A program made the position numbers and the translations under genes. From Adineta ricciae (lineage: Eukaryota > Rotifera > Eurotatoria > Adinetida > Adinetidae), in assembly GCA_905250025.1 (NCBI GenBank), contig CAJNOJ010000057.1, positions 186,001 through 250,000 of the forward strand: a DNA stretch of 64,000 nt, in the 5' to 3' direction. Of the stretch, positions 11,551-22,239 are shown one piece after another. Under the pieces are notes generated by a model. It saw only the letters and a program-made list of their open reading frames with translations, had not been told where the DNA came from and did no database searches. The stretch's first letter is position 1; the number at the start of each line of letters is the position of its first letter.

Positions 11551-11817
11551 GTTTCACACTCTTTGATGTCTTTCTCGAATAATTCACTCTAACTAATAAA
11601 GTCACGTGTTATAAGAGAGAAACAGAAGCGAAGAACACGTATTGAGTTTAAATCATTTTTCACATCTTGTTTACCTTGTTGCTATAGAAAGGTTTTCGTT
11701 GTCGATGTTATATAAAACGATCCGATGAAAAAAGAAGTCTAATGGCGATACTCGCGAACGTGTTATTAGAAAAACATATTAGACTAAATTGAAATAAAAA
11801 AAAAGACCTAATCCTTC
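11551..11817. other. Spacer between RyR-domain gene and ART-LRR gene (copy A)
   Basis: AT-rich spacer, probably the promoter and 5' UTR of the ART-LRR gene together with the 3' UTR of the RyR-domain gene upstream of it on the same strand. Equivalent in copy B is 23737-24000. Confidence 0.4.
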
Positions 11818-12528
11818 CTATTCAATAGATGGTTCAATCAGATGAATAGGAGACGTTTTCCAGTAATCATACAGACGAAGTTCATTGTATAAACGGCAAG
11901 CAATCAAAAATGCACGTCGATCTTTGTCTTTTTCAGTTTCGGGTAAGACCGAATACGCTGAAAGCATGTTCTTCGATGTTCGAAATTCATTGCGTTTAAT
12001 CCAAGCGATGTGAATCTTCTCCGCAACCTGTTCGACGAGATCATGATCGAATGACCGCTTCCGTCGGACGCTTCGCAGAACTTGTCTGCAAGCAACTTGT
12101 GCGGTTGCTCGATTTTCATACGCCCAATCGTCCGGCAATTCATCATATGCCATATTCAAAATATCAACATAAACCAATGATGGATTGTGCCGAGCACGCG
12201 CAACTTTTAAGTTTCGATGGACGAGGCACGAGCCAACGGTGAGGATCATCGGATAGATAAAGTCAGCTGGATTGTAATTTGATGCATTGCGAGTTAATTT
12301 AAAGCGATTTCGAGTATGCGGATGTTCGCTAATGTAATGTTGTCGCCAGTTTTCATGAAATGTCGAAGCTACTTTTCTTACGAATAAGTGAAATTGTTGT
12401 TTGAATGAAATCGAGTTCGCATTTGTAATTGAGAATAGTAGAAGAAGGAAAGTACATACTAATGATGTTATTAGTTGCATGACCCATCCGATGAATGTCA
12501 AAAGTAAAGAGAAAAATACGTAAGACAT
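11818..12528 (-). CDS. Small membrane protein with RyR domain (copy A)
   Basis: Intronless 236 aa. Two adjacent hydrophobic helices at residues ~5-34 anchor it or act as a signal. Residues ~150-225 form a RyR-type repeat: AEKIHIAWIKRNEFR, an ETEKDKDRRAF core and a YDYW end, preceded by DELPDDWAYENR. RyR repeats occur in ryanodine receptors and in small bacterial and phage proteins; the small form has no known activity. Same orientation as the neighbouring ART-LRR gene 267 bp downstream, in both copies of the block. No calcium-channel pore is present, so it is not a ryanodine receptor. Confidence 0.75.
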   Translation of the reverse strand: MSYVFFSLLLTFIGWVMQLITSLVCTFLLLLFSITNANSISFKQQFHLFVRKVASTFHENWRQHYISEHPHTRNRFKLTRNASNYNPADFIYPMILTVGSCLVHRNLKVARARHNPSLVYVDILNMAYDELPDDWAYENRATAQVACRQVLRSVRRKRSFDHDLVEQVAEKIHIAWIKRNEFRTSKNMLSAYSVLPETEKDKDRRAFLIACRLYNELRLYDYWKTSPIHLIEPSIE

Positions 12529-12984
12529 TAGAGAAAGATAACTTTGACTGACATATTGTCGACAAGTTTGTCTTCGTTCGCTGAATGTTTAGAAGAATGC
12601 ATACAATGATATAAAACATACTTGAAAATGGTTCTGATATTATCAGTTTAGGTACTTTATCGGATAAATGTATTTTTATTTACTGAATATCGAAAAGAGA
12701 AAGTGAATGTTTAAAAATAATAGTTATAAATAATGATTTCACAACAGGAAGGAGTCTGTGGTACATATACATTTCATCGCGTCGTGAATAATCTGTATTC
12801 GAAATAGTGAAACGATACGATATTTATCGCACGAGTTATCAGTGAGAAAAAAAAGCATTGTCGTTTCTAAACTTTCTCTTAATATTAACTCACAGAATAA
12901 TATTTAAAACGAAGAGGATATCATTATCTTTTGTATTGTCATCACTCACGAGTAATACAACATTGCTGCAGCAAGATTTAGAAT
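12529..12984. other. Intergenic region (copy A)
   Basis: AT-rich divergent spacer between the RyR gene and the B-box pseudogene; no gene seen. Equivalent in copy B is 24712-25122. Confidence 0.4.
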
Positions 12985-13451
12985 ATGGCTACATTACCTA
13001 GTAAAAAACTATGCATAAAATGTAACAAAACTAAAGCTACTGCAAGATGCGGAGGTTGTCTTCAAGAATTTTGCATTCGACATTTCACAAATCATCGACA
13101 GGAACTTAATCAACACTTCGATAAACTTACAATTGAACAAACAACTGACATGAAAAATCATCCATCGATGAAACAAATTGATAAATGGGAATGTGAGTCG
13201 ATTGAAAAGATTCGTAGTAAAGCAGAGAATATGAGATCATTATTGATTGAACGTATTACTAACAATATCAAGCAGATAAAAATGACACTTGACAACCTGA
13301 CGAAGCAAATGACGACGATTTCGATGAAACGAATCTGCATCAATTTGAGAACGAAGTGGCACAGTTAACTGCACAGCTTAAAAGTCCATACCAAATTTCA
13401 ATCGATGGCAATTATTCATCATCTAACATTGATATCTTCACTAATGTCTAA
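12985..13451 (+). pseudogene. B-box zinc-finger / coiled-coil protein, frameshifted (copy A)
   Basis: Begins MATLPSKKLCIKCNKTKATA with C-x2-C and CGGCLQEFC-x3-H of a B-box zinc finger, then a coiled coil (KWECESIEKIRSKAENMR). After LTKQ (near 13308) the frame shifts: the expected tail, DDDFDETNLHQFENEVAQL onward, continues in another frame to a stop at 13449-13451. Relative to copy B it also lacks about 36 nt after FDKL. Such B-box/coiled-coil proteins are an expanded family in bdelloids. As it stands the frame gives a 127-aa truncated product, so it is probably a decaying gene. Confidence 0.7.
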
Positions 13452-13772
13452 GGTAACGTTGTGCAATGTATTTTAGTGATTTAAAGAAAAGCTTGTGAAA
13501 AGAAATGAATAAAGACTAGAGTATCGATACTTCATCGGCTATCTGTTCATCATATAAGTAGTTTCACATTAGAAAAACTTTGACTTTTAATTGTTTGCAT
13601 GAAAAATTGTATACAGATCGTCATGTTCAGCTGATCTTTTCAAGAGAAACAACTTCCCTATGTTCTTTTAACATCAACATGTCGGTTGATGTTTAGTCGT
13701 ATTAAAATTCGAATTCATATATGAAATTTAGAACGTGACGCCGTTCCAGCCACACATAAAAAAGACACTCGA

Positions 13773-14221
13773 ATGTCGAACATGGCGAAATTGCTAAAGA
13801 AGCTAGGTAGGATCATCTTCTATTCAAACATATTCACTCACATCTAATTATTCTACTACCAGGTACAACTCATCAACAAATTGATGAGTATTCTCGCCGT
13901 CGTACCGAACAAATCTCCGAAGAAGTTGCCGCAGTTATCAATCGAATTGTTGCTTAAACTCAAGTTCAACAACAAACTCTCTTAGTCGATGCCAACGCTC
14001 GTTCAGCTGTCGTCGAAGAACTCGATGTTGTGAAAGCTCAAAGCTTAGCAACGCTCGAAAGAGACTTGAACTTACGTCAAGAGATGATCCTTGACGAGGC
14101 TCGCAAACGCATCGATGAATTGAATGAAGAAGCTAATCGATTGAAAATAGGTGTTTTACGTGAAGCACAAGCTCAAGCTAATGCTAAAGTCAAAGCCATC
14201 ACTGAGCACGTTGCTGCGTAA
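13773..14221 (+). pseudogene. Amphipathic charged coiled-coil protein with in-frame stop (copy A)
   Basis: A short exon 13773-13806 (MSNMAKLLKKL) joins in phase 1 to 13863-14221. The second exon encodes a long Ala/Glu/Arg/Gln-rich helix: TTHQQIDEYSRRRTEQISEE, then ATLERDLNLRQEMILDEARK and EAQAQANAKVKAITEHV. A TAA interrupts it after INRIVA; copy B has GAA there. No disulphides and no hydrophobic core, so the parent protein was probably a hydrophilic, helix-forming polypeptide. In general composition it recalls CAHS or LEA-type stress proteins, but I see no defining motif and cannot assign it. Confidence 0.6.
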
Positions 14222-14339
14222 GTTATGGTAATTGATAAATACGAACAATCGCATCTTTTTACTTTAGTTTGAATACTGAAGATGTTAGTCGTCTTTTTGG
14301 CCAGTAATACTCAAAACGGATCATCGACTTTAAAAACTT

Positions 14340-14900
14340 TTTTGTCTTAAGCGACAATTGCGACCAACAAATAGATGCGTCCGACTCTTTACTACAAGAA
14401 TTAACTTCTGAACAGCAATCGATATGTAACAGCTCTTCGTTGATCGTGTACCGTACTATGAATAGGCTTTTCCCCTCTATTATGTATTATCATTCACATA
14501 TCTTTTACTAATCGACGGCTAAAGACTGTTTTCTATTTTGAATAACCTTCAACTTCAATGAGAATCCTTGATGATTACGTAATCAACTCGTAGATAACAA
14601 TTTGGACTAACCATTCATATAATCAACCGAAAAACTTCTCAGGAAAGAGAAATGCGCGTTTATCCATGTATAAAAATATCTGGTCAGTTCAAAGCACTTA
14701 TTCATGTATATCTTTGAATCTGACAGGTGACGACAATGTCTTGTTTTCAACCGCAAAAGAAGCTAAACAGATGTTGATGACAAATACCAAAAGTATTTTA
14801 CAATTAGTAATAGATGATAATCTAGAAAGCCTTCAAAAACATACCATCTTTTATTGCTTTCTATTCAGTCAAATCGTGTCTCTTGTGACTAGTTCATAAC
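14340..14900 (+). other. Unassigned coding-like fragments (copy A)
   Basis: Two stretches keep an open frame and conserved residues between copies: 14345-14480 (IDASDSLLQELTSEQ) and 14715-14899 (LFSTAKEAKQMLM, then LQLVIDDNLE). The second has an AG just before GTGACGAC that could be a splice acceptor. No start codon, signal or domain is clear. They may be exons of an unrecognised gene or remains of one. Confidence 0.3.
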
Positions 14901-15233
14901 AAGCAAATGTACAACGACACTTGGAGAACTATTGTACTTACGCGATAACTATTACATAGTTCATTAAACAAAAAACATATTCATATATATGACAAGTAAA
15001 TAGAGCCAGTTTTCATCAATTCGATACAATCATTCTATATCTGTAAGATACCACCTACGATGGTACCCTGTCAAATGATACTGTCCTTTACTTGAAGGTT
15101 TATAAGTAGCAAAATTGAGTGGGCACTAGACGACAAATGTCACTCAGAAAGAACATGTTTCTTTCAAGTAATTGATTCGCACTTACAATTATTTACATAC
15201 CAAAGAAAAACCCAATTCGTTTCTGCCCAATAG

Positions 15234-15240
15234 TATAAAT
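15234..15240 (+). promoter_or_regulatory. TATA box of the HSP20-like gene (copy A)
   Basis: TATAAAT 124 nt upstream of the ATG, conserved at 27145-27151 in copy B. A pyrimidine-rich tract ending in AG lies 3 nt before the ATG (AG at 15359-15360), which suggests a 5' UTR intron or a spliced-leader acceptor. Confidence 0.5.
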
Positions 15241-15363
15241 ACTGCTCTCTAATATGCACAAATCTATTCTTGTGTTTCTTCGTTTATCAAAAAGAATCTG
15301 TCTTTCAACAGTTGCTTTCATATCAGCACTTATAATTAAATTTTCTTCGTTTGCTTTCAGAAA

Positions 15364-15709
15364 ATGTTTACTCTCGAGCAATTTCTTCAAAATACAACTT
15401 GGAATCCAACTTTGGAAGACGCAGGTGAAGCAGGCAAGAAAATCCTGCATATGCGTCTTCAAGTCAAACCTGGAACGACAGCCAACAATTTGGACATCAA
15501 ACTCAACGGTCACGATTTACGTATCAACTTTGAAAACAAAGGTAAGTTTCTATGTCGTTTGATCTTCGTAAATAAACTATTCGATGTGCATTTCAGCTGG
15601 ACCGGAATACAAACAAGTGACAATTTGGCCAACAGCGGAATTGGACAAACTCAAAACCGAATTGAAAAACGACGGTTTCCTTCATATTACAGTTCCTATT
15701 AAAGTCTAA
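15364..15709 (+). CDS. Small HSP20/alpha-crystallin-like protein (copy A)
   Basis: Exons 15364-15541 and 15597-15709 with a 55-nt intron encode 96 aa. The fold looks like a reduced alpha-crystallin/p23-type beta-sandwich: ILHMRLQVKPG, NNLDIKLNGHDLRINFENK, YKQVTIWPTAELDKLKTELK, ending DGFLHITVPIKV, the usual last strand plus I-x-V-like motif. It is shorter than a full HSP20 domain and lacks an N-terminal oligomerisation arm. No signal peptide, so cytosolic. Copy B encodes the same protein, with nearly all differences synonymous, which argues that it is functional. Confidence 0.72.
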
Positions 15710-16182
15710 TGGAACATCATTATTATTATTATCTAGTATTTCAACGCTTGCTTGTAGGATCTTGTCTTATCACGAATTATTCATGCTAATCCAGACATTT
15801 TCACATCTTTTTTTTGCATTTTTGCTTGACTCGAATGGAAATAAAACATACTTATATCAAGATCATCTTGTTTTTGAATTCGTTTATTGAATAATAAATC
15901 TTTCGAAGCAAAGCCAGATTATCTTATTGTTCTGCAAATCCCAAAATAGTTTTTTTTTCTCTCATAGAGATGAATAACACATCTCACTGATAATGAATTC
16001 ATATATCTTTCTCCACAGAGAAATATCTAATTTGTCTTATATCTCTGTGACATATGGGCATTAATCATTATCTCTGCTATATATTTACACAAGCTTGAGT
16101 TGATGAATATCAGCGACGCATATTATTTCTCTTTCTCTCTCTCTCTCTTTCCCAGTGCCCCAGAGATATACTGATCTATATA

Positions 16183-16190
16183 TATATAAG
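16183..16190 (+). promoter_or_regulatory. TATA box of secreted 182-aa protein gene (copy A)
   Basis: TATATAAG about 61 nt before the ATG, conserved at 28105-28112 in copy B, preceded by a CT-rich tract. Confidence 0.65.
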
Positions 16191-16250
16191 TACGTTTGCT
16201 CCACCGTACTCTCAAAACATTAAGTATACACAATTTTAATACTGTACACA

Positions 16251-16799
16251 ATGTTCAAGTGTGTGGCAACCTTATTAATTGTTGCTGGCGTCTGTTTGAT
16301 TGCCGGTACCAATGGTTTTTTTCTCAGCAAAACTGATAAATGCCAAGTAGCGGTGTTCAAAGGTGGAAAAGAATTTGGTGGTGAAAAAATCATGGCGAAT
16401 AAATCGTTTGTACCATACTTAAAATCAGTCGGTCAAGTTGCTAAAGCATGCAAAGTGAAAGTTCATGTTATTGACTCATATAAACAATTGAAAACACCCA
16501 AAGACTTCGTTTTATCATCTGAAATGCCCATGGCTCTTGGCACTGGTATTCATTTCGATTTACAAGATCAAAAAGGTGGCACTGTTTGCAATAAACTCTG
16601 TATGGTTTCCCGTTCATGGAAGACACTTCCCGACGCGACTTGCTTCATCAACGGTCTCAAAACTAAAGGAATTAAATTCACTGAACCAAATCTTATCGAT
16701 GATGGCAGTGTAGGTAAATTAACATCGACACAACTCGATCAACTCAAAGTTCATACACAAGAACTATGTGCACCAAAAAAGAAAACAAGCAAAGGTTAA
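16251..16799 (+). CDS. Secreted cysteine-containing protein of unknown function (copy A)
   Basis: Intronless, 182 aa. Clear signal peptide (residues 1-~22, LLIVAGVCLIAGTNG). The mature part has six Cys, including CQVAVF, KACKVKVHV, VCNKLCMV, TCFING and ELCAPKKK. The segment KVKVHVIDSYKQL followed by MALGTGIHFDLQD and GGTVCNKLC resembles the pattern of secreted hedgehog/DD-peptidase-like domains (S-Y-K/R, then G-x-x-I-D/F-x-D), but the zinc ligands are not clearly kept, so any enzymatic role is doubtful. Strong TATA box and abundant-protein style signal suggest high expression. Copy B differs at about ten residues. Confidence 0.65.
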   Translation: MFKCVATLLIVAGVCLIAGTNGFFLSKTDKCQVAVFKGGKEFGGEKIMANKSFVPYLKSVGQVAKACKVKVHVIDSYKQLKTPKDFVLSSEMPMALGTGIHFDLQDQKGGTVCNKLCMVSRSWKTLPDATCFINGLKTKGIKFTEPNLIDDGSVGKLTSTQLDQLKVHTQELCAPKKKTSKG

Positions 16800-17630
16800 A
16801 TCTTGATCAATGAATCAATGCAGAAAAACAAAGACACTTTCTCTCTGATCATTTTATGCTAGCATATCATTCATACTCAATCATAGAGCGATGCTTTAAG
16901 TCTTAATCATCGAATCTAGTTGTCAATTCTCATATCAATAAATCTGATTTTATTTAATCCATTCATCCGTATTTTTCAATGGAGGAATATCATTGACATT
17001 GGAGCAACATTTTTCTTTGAATATCATCAGATACAAGAGACAAAGAGTTTTTACAATTGGTTCATGATTGATTGTTTACTGCGACCTTTAGACCTAATTT
17101 TTTACACAAGTTCATCGACAGTGAGATTTTCGAAACCTGTTTGTTTATTTGATTCATTGTCTTGCACGTTGACAACATGTTTGCCCTTCATCTCTGCATC
17201 CTGATTCTACTACACGTTGTCGTAACACTTCGTTTATAATATTCAACTTACTAAACTTAACATCACATATGACAAAGTGACTTCTCACTGTTCTCGGTCA
17301 TCACTTTCGAACCATTTTCACGAAGCATCGCTCGAATCTGACTATTTTGTTCATTCGTTTCTCGTGTCATATAATAAACCGATTGGCTAATCAATAGACC
17401 ATTGACGCTCTGTTCTCCTACCATTGCCAATAGCAATGAGTCTCTGCTTGTTTTTTTCCTTCTTTATACTAGTCACATAGATCTGTCTTCTTTTTTTTTT
17501 ATTACTCAACGATCACATCGAGCATGAGCTTATCGCGGTTTTAGAAAAGATCTTTTCGTTCTATTTGTCACATTCTTTAAGATCTTTATTTTGACTCGGT
17601 GTCGTGACAAAGATAAACAAGTGTTGAGAC
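16800..17630. other. Intergenic region (copy A)
   Basis: About 0.8 kb without a credible gene. The 94-codon frame at 16920-17204 is not preserved in copy B, where the segment carries deletions. It contains the promoter of the RNF126-like gene. Confidence 0.5.
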
Positions 17631-18766
17631 ATGGCCGCTGCAGGGCCTACCTATTATTGCCATAAATGTGAAGCACACATTGGACAAGTAGCAGTAAGAA
17701 CATCTTCAAACATTTCCCAGTGAATTCAATCTTTCGTTTCAGGATTTCGAATGTCCGCGATGTCATGAAAATTTCATCGAAGAAGTCGCACCTCGAGAAG
17801 TACCACCGTAAGCAAGATCGATGTCTTTGCTACCTATAACACCGAAATTCTTGAAAATTCTAGACAACCGCGCGCTACTGCAAGACGTCCTTATGGAGGA
17901 GCATTTCAATTTCACGGTGCAACACCATTTGGAAACACGACTATCATTGTTGGTGGTGGACCGTCAGTAAACGATGGAGGACAAATGCCAGGAAATGGTG
18001 ATCTTAGTAATTTCCTACAAACACTATTAATGCAACTCACCGGTGGGGGTGTTGGTGGTGCACCGTTTCCTTTGTATGAGACCTTATCGTCCATTGATTG
18101 AAACTAAGATCTCTTCTTTTTCTTTTCTCTAGTCCCATACACAACGCTGCTGGAACAGCTTTTCTTGATCCAAATAATCTTGATGCTTTTCTTACTCAAG
18201 TAAAACCTCGTGCTCATTTCGGTTCTTCTTTCATTGAAATATTCTTGCGAGTAGTTTCTGAATCAAATGGGTGAAAATAGCGGACCTGCGCCAGCAACTG
18301 AAAATCGAATCAATTCGATTCCCACAGTAAAAGTAACTGGTGAACAAGCTCGTAAGTTCTCTCTCGACTCATTCTCCTATTTCATACACCTCTAACAATA
18401 GGTGATAATTTACAGTGTGCTATATGCATGGATGACTTTAAAGAAAATGATGAGGCAAAACGTCTTCCCTGTTCACATCATTTTCATGAGGACTGTATAT
18501 CACGCTGGCTTCGACTTGTAAGTTACACATGCTCTCATTCTTGTTCGACGTTCATCTTGTTCCCATTTTAGCATGGTACATGTCCGACATGTCGTGTAAC
18601 TTTAGATGGCGATAATACCACTAATCGTGAATACTTTAATAATCTACAACCAACAAATAATAATAACAACAACAACAATAATAATAATCGTCGCAATGAC
18701 GGAGATAGTACTGGTGGTTCATCATCTGCGGCTAGCGGAGGTATTCATCCCATTGAATTCGATTAA
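17631..18766 (+). CDS. RING-H2 E3 ubiquitin ligase, RNF126/RNF115 type (copy A)
   Basis: Seven exons: 17631-17693, 17743-17807, 17864-18073, 18133-18199, 18255-18351, 18402-18517, 18572-18766; 270 aa. The N-terminal zinc ribbon is CHKCEAHI...CPRCHENF (residues ~10-30). A Gly-rich middle and the conserved stretch LDPNNLDAFLTQ followed by FLNQMGE precede the RING-H2: CAICMDDF, LPCSHHFHEDC, CPTC, with the C3H2C3 spacing. The C-terminus is an Asn run. Proteins of this type ubiquitinate cargo including mislocalised secretory proteins via BAG6. All seven splice joins keep phase, and copy B has the same structure. Confidence 0.92.
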
Positions 18767-19124
18767 ATCAAATGTTTGGCGTGATGCTTTATGTATAAAT
18801 CGATCGTTTTCTCTCTTTCCTTCCACTCGGAGGATCTATACAAGTTTTCTTTGTCGCTCTCTTTTTGTCATCGTCATGATTTCTTTTGTGTCGAAAATAA
18901 ACGAACATACTTCGTACATCTACAACGATATTCAAGCTACTGTTCCTGCATGATAAGATGTTCGATTTGTCCTGACATGGGAATAACCTCTTCCCTGTAT
19001 ATGCATATATTTTTATTGTTGATGTTATGCAATAAATAGAAGATGATGATAATAATAGACAATAAAAATAAACTGTAATTGTTGTTGCGGATCAAAACAT
19101 TTCTTCTTTTCTAGTTATTCGACT
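18767..19124. other. Convergent spacer between RNF gene and RPS7 (copy A)
   Basis: AT-rich 3' UTR region with AATAAA-type signals (for example near 18896, 19031 and 19062-19071). Equivalent in copy B is 30639-31004. Confidence 0.5.
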
Positions 19125-19950
19125 TTAGACGAGCACTTCGGGAAATTCAAAGTGAACATCTTTTCCTGTGAGTTTCTTATAAACTGATTGAAAAGCGGGC
19201 ACCTAAGACAAATGAAATCGAAATGAGCATTGATTTGTCAACGAGAACTCACTTTGGTTTCGACAAGTGTTTGTTGGTTTTTATCGAGATGAACTTTGAA
19301 GAGACGTGAGCCATCTAATTTTATTCGAATACGTTTGCCAGTGATCTCAGCAGGGTAAACAAGATCGTGTAAGATAGCATCATGAACAGCAGTTAATGTA
19401 CGACTGAAAAACAGCCAACGAAATGACACAATGAAATCAAGAGAAATCAAACGTACTTTCTCGGTCGTTTTTGTTTCGATTGTGTCTTCGATTTTCGTGT
19501 TGGTTTAGGTAGGATGCGACGCTAAAAAGCAAAATTATTGAAACTGTCTTGCCTATGTAACTGTCTTACTTGTCCAAGAAGAATGACTGTTTGACTGAAT
19601 TTTTTTTCAAGTTCAGAAACAAGCAACGAATGAACTCGTTGGAAACTCTTGACTTTTGGTACAGGAATATAGATGACCAAAGCTGATCGCCCGTCACCTA
19701 AGTCAACTTTCTAGGAAAGTAAACAAACAAATGAGTTCACATTCCATTTCTCTCTTACTTTAGCACCAGTTATATAAAGTTCACGTAATTGACCTTTAAA
19801 TTGAGCGTTGCCTTCGAGTTCAGATAGTTGCTAGATGAGAAACAGTTGGCGAAAGATTTCCAACGAAGAAAGTTTTACTTGTGAAACTTCAAGTTCAAGT
19901 GTGGTTGGTGGTTCACTACCAGTTTTCATAATTTTTGTACCTGTGCTCAT
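19125..19950 (-). CDS. RPS7: 40S ribosomal protein S7 (copy A)
   Basis: Six exons: 19879-19950, 19759-19830, 19570-19710, 19457-19521, 19253-19403, 19125-19202; 192 aa, close to the 194 aa of animals. Diagnostic blocks: [86 protein letters not shown] and [16 protein letters not shown]. Structural component of the small ribosomal subunit. All introns are 44-56 nt except the wider N-terminal spacing, and phases agree. A run of ATG/GAT triplets just upstream of the start differs in length between copies. Confidence 0.97.
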
Positions 19951-21741
19951 CGTTGATGATGATGATGATGAAAGATAACAAATGATCTAAAAGATGTGTT
20001 ATCATGAGATTTTTCGAAGACTTTTTTTCGATAGAAATTCAACCGACAACGACAAATAACTTGTTCGATCCAATAGTCTATTCCGGAGTTTACCATCGCA
20101 GATTTTCATCAACTATTCTTCAATAGAAATATTTTTCCACCGAAATGATATTTTAATGATAGAAAATATTCTTTGCATTTAAGGAAAGTTTTGTCGTGAT
20201 TTTAAAAACTACTTCATCATTAACCAATCGATATGGTTCGACGGTTCTCCTATCGAAGAGCAGAGAACAGCTGATTGTGAATCATGAGAGAAGAAAAAAG
20301 TTGTATTTCATCAGCAAGATTTGAAATCGATGTTAAACTGTCGTTTAAGTACAAAGAACTAGTTGTGCACCCACCGAATCCCTCGAGAACAACAATAACG
20401 AAAAATTTTGTTTTTTTCTTTATAAAAAGATATTCTCCGTTCGATGTCAGATCGATTATGTTTAAGCTGTTCAAATAACGAACGTAATGACGCTGATCTC
20501 CCGTCGAAAAATCGATGTCATTTAGTAACCCGTCTAAACCGAATAACAGCGTATAGACGAGGTGAATATCTAATCGAAGAAATGTATTCATTGAGAACAA
20601 AGCTAAAATATGAAAACAAAACGAAATCATCGCCGAGGTATTTCTCCTCTTTTCGAAGGACGTTCTAGAACATCACATATATAAGTACCATACCGATGAT
20701 TCGTTTCAAATGTCGTCGAGCTAGTTTGGAAGACGACCATATGTAAAAAGAACGAGCTCGCCGCTTTTTGTTTTGCTCGTATTTATTTATAGGTGTACTG
20801 TTATCGATTGAACACATCAGTTTTATGTCCGATGCGTATCGAAGTAAACGATCCGATCTTCTCTTTTCTAGAGTATTCTAGATGTCGCTGCGGTTACTCA
20901 TTCTTTTTTTCTTCTTCTTCGTTCCTCCAAATGACAAACGTAACAAGATGGCGGCTCGCTGCATAACCTCATTGACTCTGTTGGCCACTCTCAACTCGTG
21001 ATCGTTATCGTCATTTTTCTTTCCTTTCTCATTGAGTTGTTTTTCTTCTTTAATACCGATGTCAAAACCGCCATAAAAGCAGCGATAAAAAAGTTTTTTT
21101 TTTCAACAAAATAGTCATATCTGCTGAGGCAGCAGAAACGGAAAAAGAGAGAGAGAGAGAAAGAGCGAGAGAAAAACGTCTCTATAAAGTAAGTGTCGAC
21201 AGATTACACATTATTCGTTTTCTTTTTCAAAGTGTGTAATAGATCGTGAAAAACATATATCTATAAAAGCAATGTTTTTTTTCTCTCGTTTTAGAATAAA
21301 CAGGCCAATTGTTTTTTAATATCGTCATGTTGGTATAATTTCTCTTCACATTTTTGTTTTCAATCAAAACACACGTATACACATACTTAACCAGTATCGA
21401 CGAGCAACTGCTGCCCGCAGCGGACTCTTTTAATTATCCTGAATAGTTACTGATTATTATCGTTGATTATCATGTCGACTATGTCGTTCCATTTCTCACA
21501 ATATTTAACGTATAATGAGTGTGTAAACTATCAGTAAATGCTATTTACTTTAATAACGACTTCAGTCGAACAATAACAAAACGAAATAGTTTTCCGTTGG
21601 ACAGTCAGGATAGTGCTGACCAAGAACAACAACAGGTTGGTGGATGAGAAGCGGAGCCTTATAAACATTTTTCTTGTCAATTTTAGGTAATAATCAGTGG
21701 TTTTGGTAGAATTCCTTTGTATAAATCTCCTCCAAATAACA
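19951..21741. other. Long noncoding region upstream of RPS7 and of the cyclin gene (copy A)
   Basis: Divergent promoter region. It holds an open frame at 20250-20630 (-) that is frameshifted in copy B, and a plus-strand frame at 20444-20668, mostly preserved; neither has a motif. A TTCTAGAA heat-shock-element-like dyad sits at 20663-20670 next to TATATAAG (~20679). A TATAAAAG occurs at 21262-21269, a GA run near 21150-21175, and a donor-like AAAgtaagt near 21189. The cyclin 5' UTR probably starts here and is spliced to an acceptor at ~21687. Confidence 0.4.
20663..20670. promoter_or_regulatory. Heat-shock-element-like dyad (copy A)
   Basis: TTCTAGAA with a further TTCGAA upstream, next to a TATA-like sequence; identical in copy B at 32532-32539. 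Resembles an HSF binding site, but no heat-shock gene starts nearby. Confidence 0.3.
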
Positions 21742-21852
21742 ATGGTCGTCGTCGTTTTGGGTCTCCGAACATCGGGACAAACCTTGAGCACTCTCACAGC
21801 ATCATTGGAACGTTTATGTTTGAAAGAAGATCGAACATGGAAAGAACGTATA
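21742..21852 (+). pseudogene. Cyclin I-like gene, truncated first coding exon (copy A)
   Basis: Identical in kind to the start of the complete cyclin gene at 33605: MVVVVLGLRTSGQTLSTL and so on for 37 codons, then cut by the N at 21853. The rest of the gene is missing from copy A. The break falls in the middle of an exon, exactly at the assembly gap, so this is an edge of the sequence rather than a biological mutation. Confidence 0.85.
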
Positions 21853-21853
21853 N
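21853..21853. other. Single ambiguous base at the joint of the two block copies
   Basis: The only N in the window. It lies exactly between the end of copy A and the start of copy B, as expected of a scaffolding join. Confidence 0.95.
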
Positions 21854-22239
21854 TCTAGTAAGATGGACGTTCGTGTGAGTGTGTATGTATAATTGTACCC
21901 TCTATTCTCTCTTGGACACACATTTATTTCATCTCATCCGCTTGCGGCACACAAATGAAGATGTGTGATGGACACTGGGCGTTGTTATGAAAGAAGAGAA
22001 GAAGAAAAACTTGTGTGCTCATTTCGTACTTTTCCTTTTCCTGTGCATTCATGTGGCAGAGGTGCAAATGACGATAATCATCATCATCGTCAATTTTTAT
22101 TGTCGATGACACGTTTTCAAGCAAAGGAAACAAATTTCTTTTTTCCGATGAATTCTTCCATGTTATGGACAGAAGGAAAACGAGCATGGAAATTCTCAAA
22201 CGAAACTTTTCTTCGAAAGGAAAAATAGCTTCAGAATGT

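Larger units (their letters stand above)
9673..21852. repeat. Copy A of a ~12 kb duplicated block
   Basis: This segment repeats, in the same gene order and orientation and with a few percent substitutions and small indels, at 21854-33715. The two copies are in direct orientation and separated only by one N at 21853. Copy A ends exactly at the N, inside the first coding exon of the cyclin gene. The divergence is visible in every gene, including synonymous and nonsynonymous changes, so it is not a simple recent repeat error. It may be two homologous contigs placed end to end, or a real tandem duplication. Confidence 0.95.
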
